The notes under the pieces are model-generated. The model ran no database searches, had not been told where the DNA came from, and worked only from the letters and a program-made list of their open reading frames with translations. Shown here in pieces: positions 1 through 9,974 of a DNA stretch of 64,000 nt. The translations under genes were made by a program, and so were the position numbers. Each line of letters begins with the position of its first letter. The stretch's first letter is position 1. This DNA comes from Cylicocyclus nassatus (taxonomy: Eukaryota; Nematoda; Chromadorea; Rhabditida; Strongylidae): positions 68,975,117 to 69,039,116 of the forward strand of contig CATQJL010000112.1 in assembly GCA_958299035.1 (NCBI GenBank), given 5' to 3'.

Positions 1-341
1 AACTTATAATTAAAACAGATTGGGTTCTTCATTTGCAGAATTTTTTTCAGGACGGCGAGGATTTGGCTTTATGTGTCTTGATCAAAACTATGCAAGCGAA
101 TGTCAGTTTTTCATGACCAACTGGGCAATAAAAATGCTCTGCTTGATGATTTTCTAACCTCTACAGAACTGACTGTGCCCTACTTCCTTCATAGTTATTT
201 AGTTTGAATTACCCCTGTAATCTTTTGGCTTTTGGTGTAACTAATGCTAGTCGGGTAAAATTTATCTTGAAAACATGTTTCAAATTAATGCATATTTAAT
301 ATTCGAAATTGTTAGAGAGAAAAACGACAATTCTAATGATT

Positions 342-878
342 TTAATGCAAACAGGTTATAGATTCTCCCCTGGTCTTGGCGGCAAGGTTGACCCTTCCGA
401 TGTTAAACACCTTCTGCGGATTTCGACCGCTAGTTATGAAGCTGTCAGGGATGGTCATCACCACCTTTCTGGAGCAGGGCTACAAAGTTGGTTTCTTGAG
501 TGCACCAAAACTGAATAAAACAAAAAGCATACTCCGTGGTGATTGCATGAGTGGTAGATGTAAAGTCTGGGATCTATGTTAGTAATTTCTCGTTTGCTTC
601 CGGAAAGATAGAAGCTGCCGGACGTAAGTGTCCTCCCTTCGTCCAGTCTCTTGTCAAAAACTGAATGTGGAGGATTTACTAATCGATGTTCATTAGAACT
701 AAGAAGTTAACTCACATATCTGCTTGTCGTAAAGCCTAACCTTGACATCTTTTGCTGGCGCTCCGTTACATTCCAAAACTCCTTTTACTGCCACTGACTG
801 CAATCTTCCCAAGCCAAGAAAACAGGTCGACTGGGGGATTAAGGATGCCAGGAGCAAAAGAGTAATTGGGCGAGACAT
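342..878 (-). CDS. Transthyretin-like (TTL) secreted protein, paralog 1
   Basis: Three exons on the minus strand: 716-878, 533-660 and 342-479, with introns of 55 and 53 bp that start GT and end AG and keep frame. The model gives 142 residues. Residues 1-19 are a signal peptide with a Leu core. The rest matches the nematode transthyretin-like family (Pfam PF01060): a VKGVLECNG strand, VKVRLYDK, DEGRT...GSFYLSG, then the hallmark ITNIDPRLYIYH, PCSRK, and a C-terminal TCLH. The four expected cysteines lie at about residues 37, 93, 99 and 140, so two disulfides are possible. TTL proteins are extracellular beta-sandwich proteins, abundant in parasitic nematode secretions; C. elegans TTR-52 bridges apoptotic cells to a phagocyte receptor. 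The role here is unknown. Start choice: the only ATG in frame with the hydrophobic leader. The paralog at 48.3 kb has identical exon phases and is about 85% identical by my hand count. Confidence 0.93.
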
Positions 879-1640
879 CTGGATACATCAATCATTTAAG
901 AATAGAAGACAGGAACAGATTTTTGTCTTACCAGTGAATAGTTCGATGCTATTTGGTAATTGCAGTATGTACTACGTTTGATATAATATATCAGTCCCAG
1001 TTTGCATAATCGCTGACACCACTTTTTACGACGCCAGTCAATGACATGCACCAAATCTTCATTTGTGTAATCCTGCAACTGCATTTCATTTCGTGAATCT
1101 CATAGAAAGAACTTTGATAGAGACAAACGAGTCACTGATGGCAGAATATGAAAGTATTGAACTGTCTGTGTGAAAGACATCACCATAACATAAGCGCTCA
1201 TCATACAAAGCTTTCAGTATAAGGTAAGTGCAGAACAATCTAGACGGTAAGCTCGCATACCCTTATATATAAACACACACTTCTTGAGCTTTAAAATCTA
1301 ACGAGATTTAAGCTCAAGAAGTGTAGGTTTTATGTACAACAGAAAAGCAACATGCGACATTAGGGATAGATATTTCACCAACGGTTCTCAAAATTGAGAG
1401 TGAATACTTATGATCAAAGATTTTCGTAGATTCTGTGAAAACTCAAATTATTCAAAAACTCGAACAGGATATTGAATATTGATACCCTGCTGATACCCTC
1501 CGATCATGAATTATCAGGATGATATTTGTTTTTCCGGTTATTCGAATAGATGAAGATTCGATGAGGCGCATATTTTTGAACTTATAAAATAGAAAAGAAA
1601 CTGGGTAGGGGAACCGAACCGAAACCCGCTAGTTTGGGAG
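879..1640. other. Intergenic, upstream of TTL paralog 1
   Basis: I see no gene here. It contains the probable promoter side of the minus-strand TTL gene and one strong hairpin: arms 1277-1299 and 1304-1324 (ACACTTCTTGAGCT and its complement) around a loop of a few bases. The hairpin could be a small MITE remnant or a structured transcript, but nothing decides between them. Confidence 0.4.
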
Positions 1641-1641
1641 T

Positions 1642-3018
1642 CTACAGACCGCGCCGGGACCGCGCCGGTTGTCGCTTTTGCAGCCGGTAGCTGCTTTCGC
1701 GCCGGTTGCCGCTATTGCAGCCGAAGCGCACTGTGTCAGATTTTGTCCTTGGAGCATAGCGAGAGCCTATTGGCACAGGATGCTAGGCTTTTCGAATCCT
1801 TCGCCATCACTTTTTTGTTTCCAAAGTTCTCTTCTTTGCTGTAGTAATTCATTGCAGATATGATTCATTTGATCCGGATTCCGGTTTTTCGGTCGTCTAC
1901 GATGCTGGAAAAATTGATTTATTGTTGAGTGAAACCCTTCCAGTCTAAATTCCGCTGTAGAGCTATTGCAAGGCAAGGCCTTTTCGATGTTTTTCTCGTT
2001 TTGAAACTGGTCTACTATGCAATGAGCAAGTTGCGAATGTACTTTTTTGTTTTTGAAGCTATTTCATCATGCCGTAGGAGCGATTTAGCTGCAGAACTCA
2101 AATTCTCTGTACTATTTTTGCTTTTGGAACTTGCTGACACGATCTATTCCAAAGCGGAGTCATTTGGTGCCTTCTCCTTCTTCATTCAAGGTATATACCG
2201 TTCACTTCAGCATAGTAAAACAGCTAATCTTGAGTAGTTAAACGAAACTTAGATAAGTAATTGTACCTTCAAGCCTAGTAAAGTAGCTTTAAAATAAGAA
2301 AGTGCAAAAAACAGCGTTTTGCGACGATATCGTCCACTCAGCATAGTAGACCAACCTTAAATTGGAAAAGACATCAAAAACCATGCCTGCACAATCACAC
2401 AGCAGAGCAATATCATCAAAACGAAAGTTGTGCAAAAAAAAACAGCGGTCCGCAAAGATTTACGAGCTCTCAGATTTGTGTGGAGGCAAGTGCGGGCTCT
2501 CCCTGATTTTAATGATAAAATTAACGAGAGAGTACGAAGAACAATGCTGCATGAAGTTTCAACAAGTTTACACTTACATTCAGGGAAAGTTCGCAACCCG
2601 GTGACTCTTGATAGATGTAGCATAGCTTCAAAACTAAAGACAAAAAGAAACTTTGTTCTCTACGAAATCGATCAGCCACCATAAAAGAATAGCTTGGAAA
2701 TGAACGAAAGACAAAACGCCGTTTATCACTTTTTTTGCCTAAAAAACAGCTCTACAGGAGGTAGACGCGTATTCAACAATGCGATTACTCCAGCATCGTA
2801 GAACCTCCGTGAACTACTTACGGAAAGAAGAGGACCTTGGAAACAAAACAGTGGTGGCAAAAGAATTGAAAAGCCTAGCATTCAGTGCCAATAGACTCTC
2901 GCGACGCCCCAAGGACAAAATCCGACACTGTGCGCTTCAGCTGCAATAGCGGCAAACGGCGCGGAAGCAGCTACTGGCTGCAAAAGCGACAACCGGCGCG
3001 TCCCGGCGCGGTCTGGAG
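1642..3018. mobile_element. Foldback (long inverted repeat) element, about 1.4 kb
   Basis: The two ends are inverted copies of each other. The left end reads CAGACCGCGCCGGGACCGCG and the right end is its near complement ending in CGGCGCGGTCTGGAG. The complementarity continues inward in blocks (for example AGGCTTTTCGAATC against GAAAAGCCTAGC, TCTACGATGCT against AGCATCGTAGA, CTGTAGAGCT against AGCTCTACAG), so the arms are several hundred bases long and diverged. The ends are unusually GC-rich compared with the interior. I could not identify a target-site duplication. The central part holds an open frame listed separately. This could be a non-autonomous foldback transposon; the family is not recognised. 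Confidence 0.75.
2361..2684 (+). CDS. Uncharacterised open frame inside the foldback element
   Basis: An uninterrupted frame of 107 codons ends at TAA 2682-2684 and is preceded by an in-frame TAA at 2358-2360. It has no convincing ATG at its start; a GTG or an upstream exon would be needed. The product would be basic and helical (VRKDLRALRFVWRQVRALPD, then INERVRRTML, LHSGKVRNP), without low complexity, which is more protein-like than random frames nearby. I do not recognise the family. Lying between the inverted arms, it could be a piece of a transposon-encoded protein or a captured host exon. A second frame, 2362-2604, overlaps it and looks like a shadow. Confidence 0.35.
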   Translation: MGKDIKNHACTITQQSNIIKTKVVQKKTAVRKDLRALRFVWRQVRALPDFNDKINERVRRTMLHEVSTSLHLHSGKVRNPVTLDRCSIASKLKTKRNFVLYEIDQPP

Positions 3019-3511
3019 GCTACCTCTGGGCCGCCTCCGCGGACTGCTGGTCCTGGGACGACATGCAACAACATTGCGAAAGGACCAATTGGCCGCGAAA
3101 GGCGGATCAAACTGGCGGCTTTCGTTCCCCTACCCAAAGAAACTTATTCACGTTTTCGAGCATGTTACGACTCAGTGGGTGCCACCCCCTAGCTGTGCTC
3201 GACTGTTCTACATTACCAACCCCGCATCCTGGGGTGTTGCGCCTCCGAACTGACGAGTTCTTCGGCGCGTTTACTTGACGCACTCACCGCAAAAACATCA
3301 CCCCACCCTCGAAATCAGATAAATTCATATACTCAGATATCCATGACCACGCAGGCAGTTGAAAGCGAGTAAATGTATGTCCTATCAATAAACCATGCAG
3401 CAGAAAAATACACACGGGACAAGTTATATTCGCAAAAACCTGATAATCAAAAATTTACAAAATTAACAAGTTTTGACAGTTCCGTAGTTCTACGCATGTT
3501 TTTTTACATTG
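3019..3511. other. Intergenic, GC-rich then AT-rich
   Basis: From 3019 to about 3270 the sequence is distinctly GC-rich and reads open in several frames. No splice signals or protein family could be recognised. From 3270 to the start of the segmental duplication it is ordinary AT-rich sequence with nothing I can support. Confidence 0.3.
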
Positions 3512-3553
3512 TCTGACTGATCTGAGAACGATCGTCCGAGCAGTCAGAAGTTA

Positions 3554-4427
3554 TTAGGTTGGTGTAAAAATAATGTCCGTTTTTCCAGGTCTATGTTCCA
3601 GACGACTTTTCCATCAATTCTTTTTCGGTGCAGATATTTCATATTATTGGAAATCTTTCTTTACGTACTTTCCAACAGTGGTTCACTAAGGCTTTTATAC
3701 TCATTTGTGAGAATATCACTAGTATTTCGCGCATCTGCACTCAAAATCAAATTTTAATACCTCTACTTCCTAGGCCACAGTTCAGGCGCAATTGGACGAA
3801 TTCTTTTGAAAACATAGTTACGGTAGGGGATGATTATTTATCGCATGTTTGGGTAGATTTTTCGAAAATATCTAGACTGAGATATCGACGCGTCAATATA
3901 AACACTTGCTGCTGGCACCCTATGGGTCAAAAATTTCCTATGGTCAAGGCAGTCGCTGCTCATTTCTGTAAGCTTGAGATTAGGACCTCTAGCCTACAAT
4001 TTCTGCAGAGAAACTCAGCTATACGGTGCATGCAGAATTCTAAATTTTTATGAATTGGGAGTTTCAACCCTAACCATAACCACAAACATGCTCAAGAAAG
4101 GTAGACGAGTTTGGATTTATATCTTTCCTTTTCGCAGGAATCCCTCGTTGAAGTGTTTTCCATATATGCTTCTACTACTAGCTGGGGCTACAAAATGAAG
4201 GTAGTTGTAAGGTTTCAAAAACAAGGTTTAAAAAAAACTCGGTTTTTGACTCATGTTCTTCTTCCCGTTGCAATATCAGTATGAGCATAATATCAGTACG
4301 AGTAGAAGTGGCTAAGCTTACCGCTTTCAATGGTCTTGATCATATTTAAAAATACGAGGACTGGACGAACTTATAGCTTTTCAAGTAAAACTTTTCAAAA
4401 CGTTACACTACTTTTGCACCAACCTAA
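3554..4427. mobile_element. Mariner-ended MITE, 874 bp
   Basis: Terminal inverted repeats TTAGGTTGGTGTAAAAATAA and TTTTGCACCAACCTAA are flanked by TA on both sides (3552-3553 and 4428-4429), the target duplication of Tc1/mariner transposons. There is no transposase frame. The homologous element at 26871-27814 shows it was present before the segmental duplication. Confidence 0.8.
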
Positions 4428-4477
4428 TATTTTGCGTTGGAACCATTACGATACAGTTGATGCTGATATCTCTCAAA

Positions 4478-4558
4478 AGCCTTGAGAAGACAACACCAGG
4501 CGTCATTGCCTCATCACTATGTGGGGCAATGACGCCGCATAATGTTGTCTTCTCAAGG
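4478..4558. repeat. Imperfect palindrome (hairpin), shared by both copies
   Basis: CCTTGAGAAGACAACACC...GGCGTCATTGCC pairs with GGCAATGACGCC...GTTGTCTTCTCAAGG, giving arms of about 33 bases around a short loop. The same hairpin is at 27874-27967 in copy 2 with a purine-rich enlarged loop. It is probably a tiny MITE. Confidence 0.6.
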
Positions 4559-4833
4559 TACACCTTTACCGACCACAGGCAGTAAAAAATGGAACAGCAC
4601 AGTCATTGCTCGTCATATTTCTCTCATAAACTAACAAATACGATTTCAAATCTGTTTTTGAGAAACATTACGATATTACGTCTATTTGATGTTTTGACGA
4701 TAAAGCTTGCATGGCGTGTTATGTTACATATAAAGTCCAAAAATTCTCTTTCTTGTATTAATTATATATGAGAAAAATTCGAATTTTCTTTTACGTCTTT
4801 TGTGCCCTACGGAAACCATGATGGTAAGACGTT

Positions 4834-5058
4834 CTATTTTTTGCGCACGGTCATGTTAAAGCGGTCGACATCTTGTTGCTGCGGCTTCGCTTTAATGTTT
4901 TCAGTTTCATTGGGTGAAGGCGTGCTTCTTGTTTGCTGGAAATAACGATCGCCGAGCAAGTGCTGTGTTGAAAACAGGATTGGATAATTTCGTATCATAA
5001 ATATGGACGCGCACCATTTAGTGCAGCAGATACAATATGAACTGCCATCATCATGCAA
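4834..5058 (-). other. Possible terminal exon, minus strand (weak)
   Basis: After a plausible acceptor (TTATTTCCAG on the minus strand, near 4940) a short frame runs to a stop at 4834; it contains STPSPNETENIKAKPQQQDV. The equivalent in copy 2 (28258-28365) keeps the acceptor and the first codons but its frame ends early after deletions. This could be a decaying exon or chance. No family is recognised. Confidence 0.2.
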
Positions 5059-5607
5059 ATTCTTATGTAAAGTGCATAACTAAACATTAATTTTTTGGGC
5101 ACTTGAGACGCTACATACAAAACAAGTTCAAACAAGCTGGTAACAACAACAACAACAACAAGACTATTTTGATCTGAATTTGAGGTCGGAAACAAAAAAG
5201 TGCGAATTTCTATAAATTCGATAATGAGTGCAAATTAATTTCTTCATCAGGCAATAACTCACTAAGGTCGACGTCTGATTTTTTCTGGTGACGGTGTGAG
5301 ACGACGCGATATTGCACAGCATTTTGGTGTGGAAACTTTTGTGTTGTTTATTAGATGTAAGGTTGTTTTTGTAAACATCTGTAAAGTTATTGAATGGGAT
5401 AGTCTACAGGTCCCAAAAGCCCATAGACTGCCCCAGGTACAAAAACTGTAAAAAGGCTAGAACTGGAAAGGACGCCTCAGCAAGAGGTGTGAGCCACCAG
5501 TGCCTCACATCACTCTTGGCAGCAAAAAGTGCATGAGCCGCCGGTAGTCCACATTGTCGTCAGTGGGTTCAGTGAGTTCACTTTGAAACTTGTAAAAACA
5601 CACCTGT

Positions 5608-6585
5608 GGCCGTATTCATCAACGAACCCTGAGGGTTAAGCTTACCCTCCAGGGTTAGTTTAACCCTCAGGGTTCATTGGCCGTATTCATCAACCATAGG
5701 CTAGGGTTTACCACGGAACGCGATCCACCCGTATCGATCAACGAACCTGTGGCCGTATTCATCAATCCTGAGGGTTAAACTAACCCTGGAGGGTTAAGGC
5801 GTCAGTTACGCGTGCGCTGTGCAAACTCACAGAATGCCTAAGTACGGGCTAAATTCACTTTATACTTCTATTCTTTCACTGTTATAGTAATATAGTCAAC
5901 GAATAAGCTTCTAACACTGTTTTTATAATACATCTCTAGCATACTTGTGCAGCATCCAATCTTACAGCGTGAGTTTATTTTCATGTGTGCAATTGTGCAG
6001 TGTAAGTTCTACTTTTGCGCAGTTCGTTTTATACCGGGCTTGTGCTACTCTTTTAGGGGTCAATGCGTGCTATTATAGACGGGTTCTTCTGTTTTAGCAC
6101 TTGTCAGAGTGGAATGCCATTTTTCCTCGTCGCATTCATTTGTCACCAAACCTAGAATTCTTTTCCTCGCGAAGTCAGTGTTTCATGTACTTGGAATATG
6201 AACATAAAACGAAGTCGAAACTAAATACTATAACAACAACTAATACTAAATACTACAATACTCGTTGATCGTTTTCCATAAACTATTAGATGCGTGTAAA
6301 TGTTTGTATGAAGTGTTAGGGTAGAGGTTAACCTTGATCTGAGCTAGGGTTAAATTAACCCTGATGAATCACATAAGTCTAGCCCTCCAGGGTTGATTTA
6401 ACCCTCCCGGTTCGTTGATGAATACGGGTTAGTCGCTTTCGGGGTAAAATTAACCCTCAAGGTTAGATTTAACCCTCAGGGTTAAGCCTACCCTGTGTTT
6501 CATGAATACGGGTTAGATGCTTTCCAGGGTTAAACTAACCCTCCAGGGTTAATTTAACCCTCGGGGTTCGTTGATGAATACGGCC
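5608..6585. mobile_element. Foldback element with GGCCGTATTCATCAAC ends, copy 1 only
   Basis: The ends GGCCGTATTCATCAACGAAC and GTTCGTTGATGAATACGGCC are perfect inverses. Inside, the motif GTATTCATCAA and blocks of AACCCTCAGGGTTA / TAACCCTGGAGGGTTA recur several times in both orientations, so the element is built from nested inverted copies. Copy 2 of the duplication (around 29310) lacks it: ACACCTGCAGG is uninterrupted there. It has no coding potential. Confidence 0.85.
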
Positions 6586-7335
6586 ACTGCACCACACCTA
6601 TAGCTTGATGTATTCCATAAAAGCCTCAGTCATGACCTGCAATGTTTAAGCGGTAATCGGATTAAATTTTTATATTTTACTATGACAAAGCCGTAGTACG
6701 GAGAAACCTATATTTCAGGCTTCTTGGATTTCAAACTTGATATTTTCACCAAAAGGTGACTTGAGGGGGATTTTTTCAGTACCTAGTGACACCTTTTTAG
6801 CTACACATCACTTTGTGAAAGAACAAGCAGGCACTTGGGTGCGACATACCACATGATTATCGAAAGTTCAACACATATTCACTTATTCGAAAGTTTAGTC
6901 ATTTCGTGACGTACAGCAATATATGTAAGCTTTCATTTTTATTTGATCGGTTTAACCTTTTCTTAACAGCTTCAATTCCCTTTTATGAAACACAGCTACC
7001 ACAAAAACTGCTAACGACCACGTAGAGGGAGTCGCCTTTGGAAAACATGGAAAACACGTTTATTTTTCGTTATTCGTGAATCTCTCCATTGATAAACCCG
7101 CTGCAATCATCTATAGTCCGTTTTGTGAGACAAACCGCATGCATTGTAGGCTTAAAACTGATATATTGCTGCCTGTCACAAAACCATAAAAAATGCCATT
7201 TTACCAAGAAAGCAAAAGAAATGTTTGTTCTTAATATACAAATAAAACTTGTGATATAAAAGATAGGGTTTGTGCCTAAAACTGCAGATTCTGGAACTTC
7301 ACAGCCTGCGGAAAAGCCCTTTGCTTTCTACGAAC
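6586..7335. other. Upstream region of the six-cysteine peptide gene
   Basis: Conserved with 29316-30048 of copy 2, with many small differences and no gene recognised. An A+T-rich stretch with GTGATATAAAAGATAG at about 7250-7265 lies 70-85 bp before the start codon of the peptide gene and is a possible TATA-type element; it is kept in copy 2. Confidence 0.35.
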
Positions 7336-8992
7336 ATGAATCTATTCCTGTTCAGTTTTTTGCTGTTTCCCATCTTTTGCGCATCTATGCCTCATGGCGT
7401 ATGTACTCAGCGCAAGTGTGTAATAGAGTGTCGGAAAGCGGTAAGAAATCATCACATTTGCGTTTAGTAAATTATCAGAAAAAATAGGCGGCAACGATAT
7501 CAAAAGTGTCATACTGGAGGCGAGTGACTCTCCAAATGACGAGTAATTAAGCGACGTAGGTGCAAGTGTCTACGAAGAGGTGCGAAGTTTCGCACCTCAC
7601 ACACGTCAGTATATAGAATTGAGAAAGAACGAGAAGTGCGGAGCATCAAAAGAATCGAAACAGCTATGGTTTTTGTAAAATTCCTCCACCGCTACCATTT
7701 GCAAAAAACAAAACTGCTCAAATAGCTTTTGCCTCAATTTGAAAAGTTCAAAAACAGACACTTATAGATCCAGGTTTGTTTCGATGAAATCGGTCGACCT
7801 TTGCCTACTCAAGAGACACTTGGTCACATTTACACTGTAAATTCCATATCCCTGTCTACTGCGAAATGCCAGTGTGGATGTGGATAGGCTCGCAGATCTT
7901 TGCAGCGAGTAGCCCAACCTATAACGAAACATATCGCAAATTTATCTTCTCACCTGCAAAATTCCTTAAGATGTTAGATGAGTTTGTTATTCCTTGTTAT
8001 AGTATTAGCAGCCTGGTATATCGCCAGAAGGTCGATAACCTGACAGCATTGCATGGATAGCTCGTGTCCCCCCACCTCCCTCCCTCCTAGCCGCAGAAAA
8101 AATGTGAAGACGAGAGAGACGAGAGGCGAAGGTGTGGGGTAGATGTGAGCGCTAGGTGTGAACTTTCCGATTGCATGCAAAGTCCCCCTGCCGACATTTC
8201 GAGTTGCCGCGGCAGAGATTAGGCAAAAGAAAATTTTTTCAATACTTTTTGATTTCTTGAGATTTGACTTCGAAAGTCCGATGAAGAAACCTTGACTACC
8301 CCTTCGACTCCACGTTAGAACTTTACAGAGATAATGTTGTTATAAAATTTCGAATAGTTCTCAGAATTCACAAGCAAAAACTACTGGCTTGCACAGTCTC
8401 ATTACACATGTAAATAACCGTTAGTGGCGATGGTTCGATCTGGTTAGGAACGAACATCTCAAATAGGCACGCGAGCTGCCGGTCCTTTCGTCCTACTGTT
8501 GCGCATCGTGTTGGGATCAGTAATCCGCAACGGCGGTGTCTAATTGAAGTGTTTATTCCTCCACCGTTTGATCTGCTAATGCGAAGAAGTGGGCTTACCC
8601 TGCTCTAATATGAAAGTAGTACCTTCGATAAGCACAACTCCCTAGCCCACGGTGGTTATGTTCTCTACACTACTAACCCTTGTGACTTCTCTCTCTCTTC
8701 GTGCATTCAAAATATACCTTTAACTTTATACACTAGGTTCCCTATCTTTGCCCTTCTTTTGATTGGGGCAGGGGCAACATCCTGATTTGGTTCGGGCACC
8801 ATGAGCGAAATGCTCTATGCCAGAAAATTTCGTCATGCTTCCTTAATATACATGTCATAAGCAACTTGCTGGAAATGTCAAAAGTAACTTTATGTGATAT
8901 TGCAGGATTACAGAGATGGAGAATGTGTACGAAAGGCTACGACTTTCAATATCAAGCTAGTGTGCAAATGCTATGCTTTTTATAAAAAGTAA
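7336..8992 (+). CDS. Secreted six-cysteine CS-alpha-beta (defensin/toxin-like) peptide, copy 1
   Basis: Two exons: 7336-7440 (35 codons) and 8906-8992 (28 codons and TAA), joined in phase 0 across a 1465 bp intron with donor GCG|GTAAGA and acceptor ATTGCAG. The 63-residue product starts with a signal peptide (MNLFLFSFLLFPIF...) followed by a short mature domain. Its cysteine spacing is C-x4-C-x3-C-x9-C-x12-C-x1-C, with a Gly two residues before the fourth cysteine (GEC) and a closing CKC. This is the signature of the cysteine-stabilised alpha-beta fold: CxxxC on the helix, a GxC gamma-core and a CxC on the last strand, as in invertebrate defensins and scorpion-type peptides. The activity (antimicrobial, channel-directed or other) cannot be told. 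Paralog in copy 2 at 30049-31718. Nematode ABF-type defensins usually have eight cysteines, so this is a different subtype. Confidence 0.87.
7911..8060 (+). CDS. Conserved coding block within the peptide-gene intron, copy 1
   Basis: A 50-codon frame ends at TAG 8058-8060 and contains YNETYRKFIFSPAKFLKML and LVYRQKVDNLTALHG. In copy 2 (30647-30796) the frame is intact with no indels. Of six nucleotide differences, five are silent (including TAG/TAA) and one is a Thr/Ile replacement. That pattern suggests selection on the protein, although the block lies in the intron of the six-cysteine gene on the same strand. It could be the last exon of a nested gene or of an alternative transcript; just upstream the copies differ by a single base that shifts frame, so the 5' part is unresolved. 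The family is not recognised. Confidence 0.45.
   Translation, partial: SPTYNETYRKFIFSPAKFLKMLDEFVIPCYSISSLVYRQKVDNLTALHG
8061..8905. other. 3' part of the intron of the six-cysteine gene
   Basis: Non-coding intronic sequence conserved with copy 2. I see no gene in it. The last bases before exon 2 (TATGTGATATTGCAG) form the acceptor; in copy 2 a 51 bp segment next to it is tandemly duplicated. Confidence 0.5.
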
Positions 8993-9857
8993 GACATTCA
9001 ACATGTATGCTTACAAAGCACACTTACGAATGTCTCCTATTTTGTTTATGAATGTTTCAATTTTTTGCACAATAAAGCATTTACTTCAAGATGGAAGCTG
9101 TTGTATATAATTTTTCATTATGACAGGTTTCGTAGCATTGAGACGGGAACAATTTGAAGTGGAGCTTCAAAAGTGCACATCAGCGGAGGCCATTTTTGTG
9201 CTAAGAAATTATGCGTGAAAATGAAAATTTAGCCGTAGAGAGCCACGTTCGCCTTAATGCTGGGCCAAAACATGCAGCTAGCTTACTCCAAATTTTTAAA
9301 GCCAGAAGCTGAGCTAAAATTGCAATATTGTGCTCAATTTCGCTGTTTTTATGTATGATTTTTTCACAAACCGCTTGTAGCTTCGTTCACAGAAGCGATA
9401 AGCAGATAAGGAAGACAGATTCGAAGTCAGCGTTTCATACTGCATCGAATGGTATACAGCTTGTTTGGTTTGGCCACTTCGAGTTCTGACCATTCCTGTT
9501 AGCCTTATTCTCGAGTTATAATCTATGCAAAGTTTGCGTGCTCCTCCAGCTATGGATGCTACGGTGTCGACGTTTAGGTGGTTTTGCAATCATATAATGC
9601 TCGTGGTTTTGCAATTGTATAATGCTCCCTTTCAAGATCGAAATAATCAATCTGATGCAAGTTCAACCTAGCACTTTTTTCAAGCAGATTCTTATCTATA
9701 CGCCGTCTACGACATTCAGAAGTTTGTTAATTACTCGCAAAGGCAAGTTCATAACCCGCTCCGGAATAAAGCTAAGCAGCTAAGCACAATATATTTGGAA
9801 TCATCGTTCAAAGCTGATTCCAAATATATGTGTATTATCTCAGAAGGCGAAACTGAG
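8993..9857. other. Downstream region of the peptide gene, copy 1
   Basis: Contains an AATAAA at 9071-9076, about 80 bases after the stop codon, a plausible polyadenylation signal, followed by sequence shared with copy 2. In copy 2 this region is interrupted at the point equivalent to about 9185 by a 1.2 kb insertion. No other gene is seen. Confidence 0.4.
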
Positions 9858-9960
9858 TTAGTATCCTTTCCTTGTTAGATGCTACAACTAATCGACCCGT
9901 CCTCACGTGACGTGCGGACGGGTCGATTAGTTGTAGCATCTAACAAGGAAAGGATACTAA
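9858..9960. repeat. 45 bp perfect inverted repeat, copy 1 only
   Basis: Arms 9858-9902 and 9916-9960 are perfect reverse complements around a 13-base loop (TCACGTGACGTGC). Copy 2 has only the left arm, at about 33665-33708. The right arm and a partial echo (GGATACTAAC at about 9963) were therefore gained in copy 1. Confidence 0.9.
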
Positions 9961-9974
9961 CTAGGATACTAACA

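Noticed and set aside
1590..1640. tRNA-like motif on the minus strand (CGGTTCGGTTCCCCTACCC)
   Set aside because: It has a T-loop-like string, but I could not fold a complete cloverleaf with a proper acceptor stem.
3062..3278. Ribosomal RNA or small nuclear RNA in the GC-rich patch
   Set aside because: No string matched a conserved rRNA or snRNA core that I could recognise.
7272..7487. 71-codon plus frame overlapping exon 1 of the six-cysteine gene (also 29907-30158)
   Set aside because: It is an out-of-frame shadow of the signal-peptide exon; it has no start context or downstream exon.
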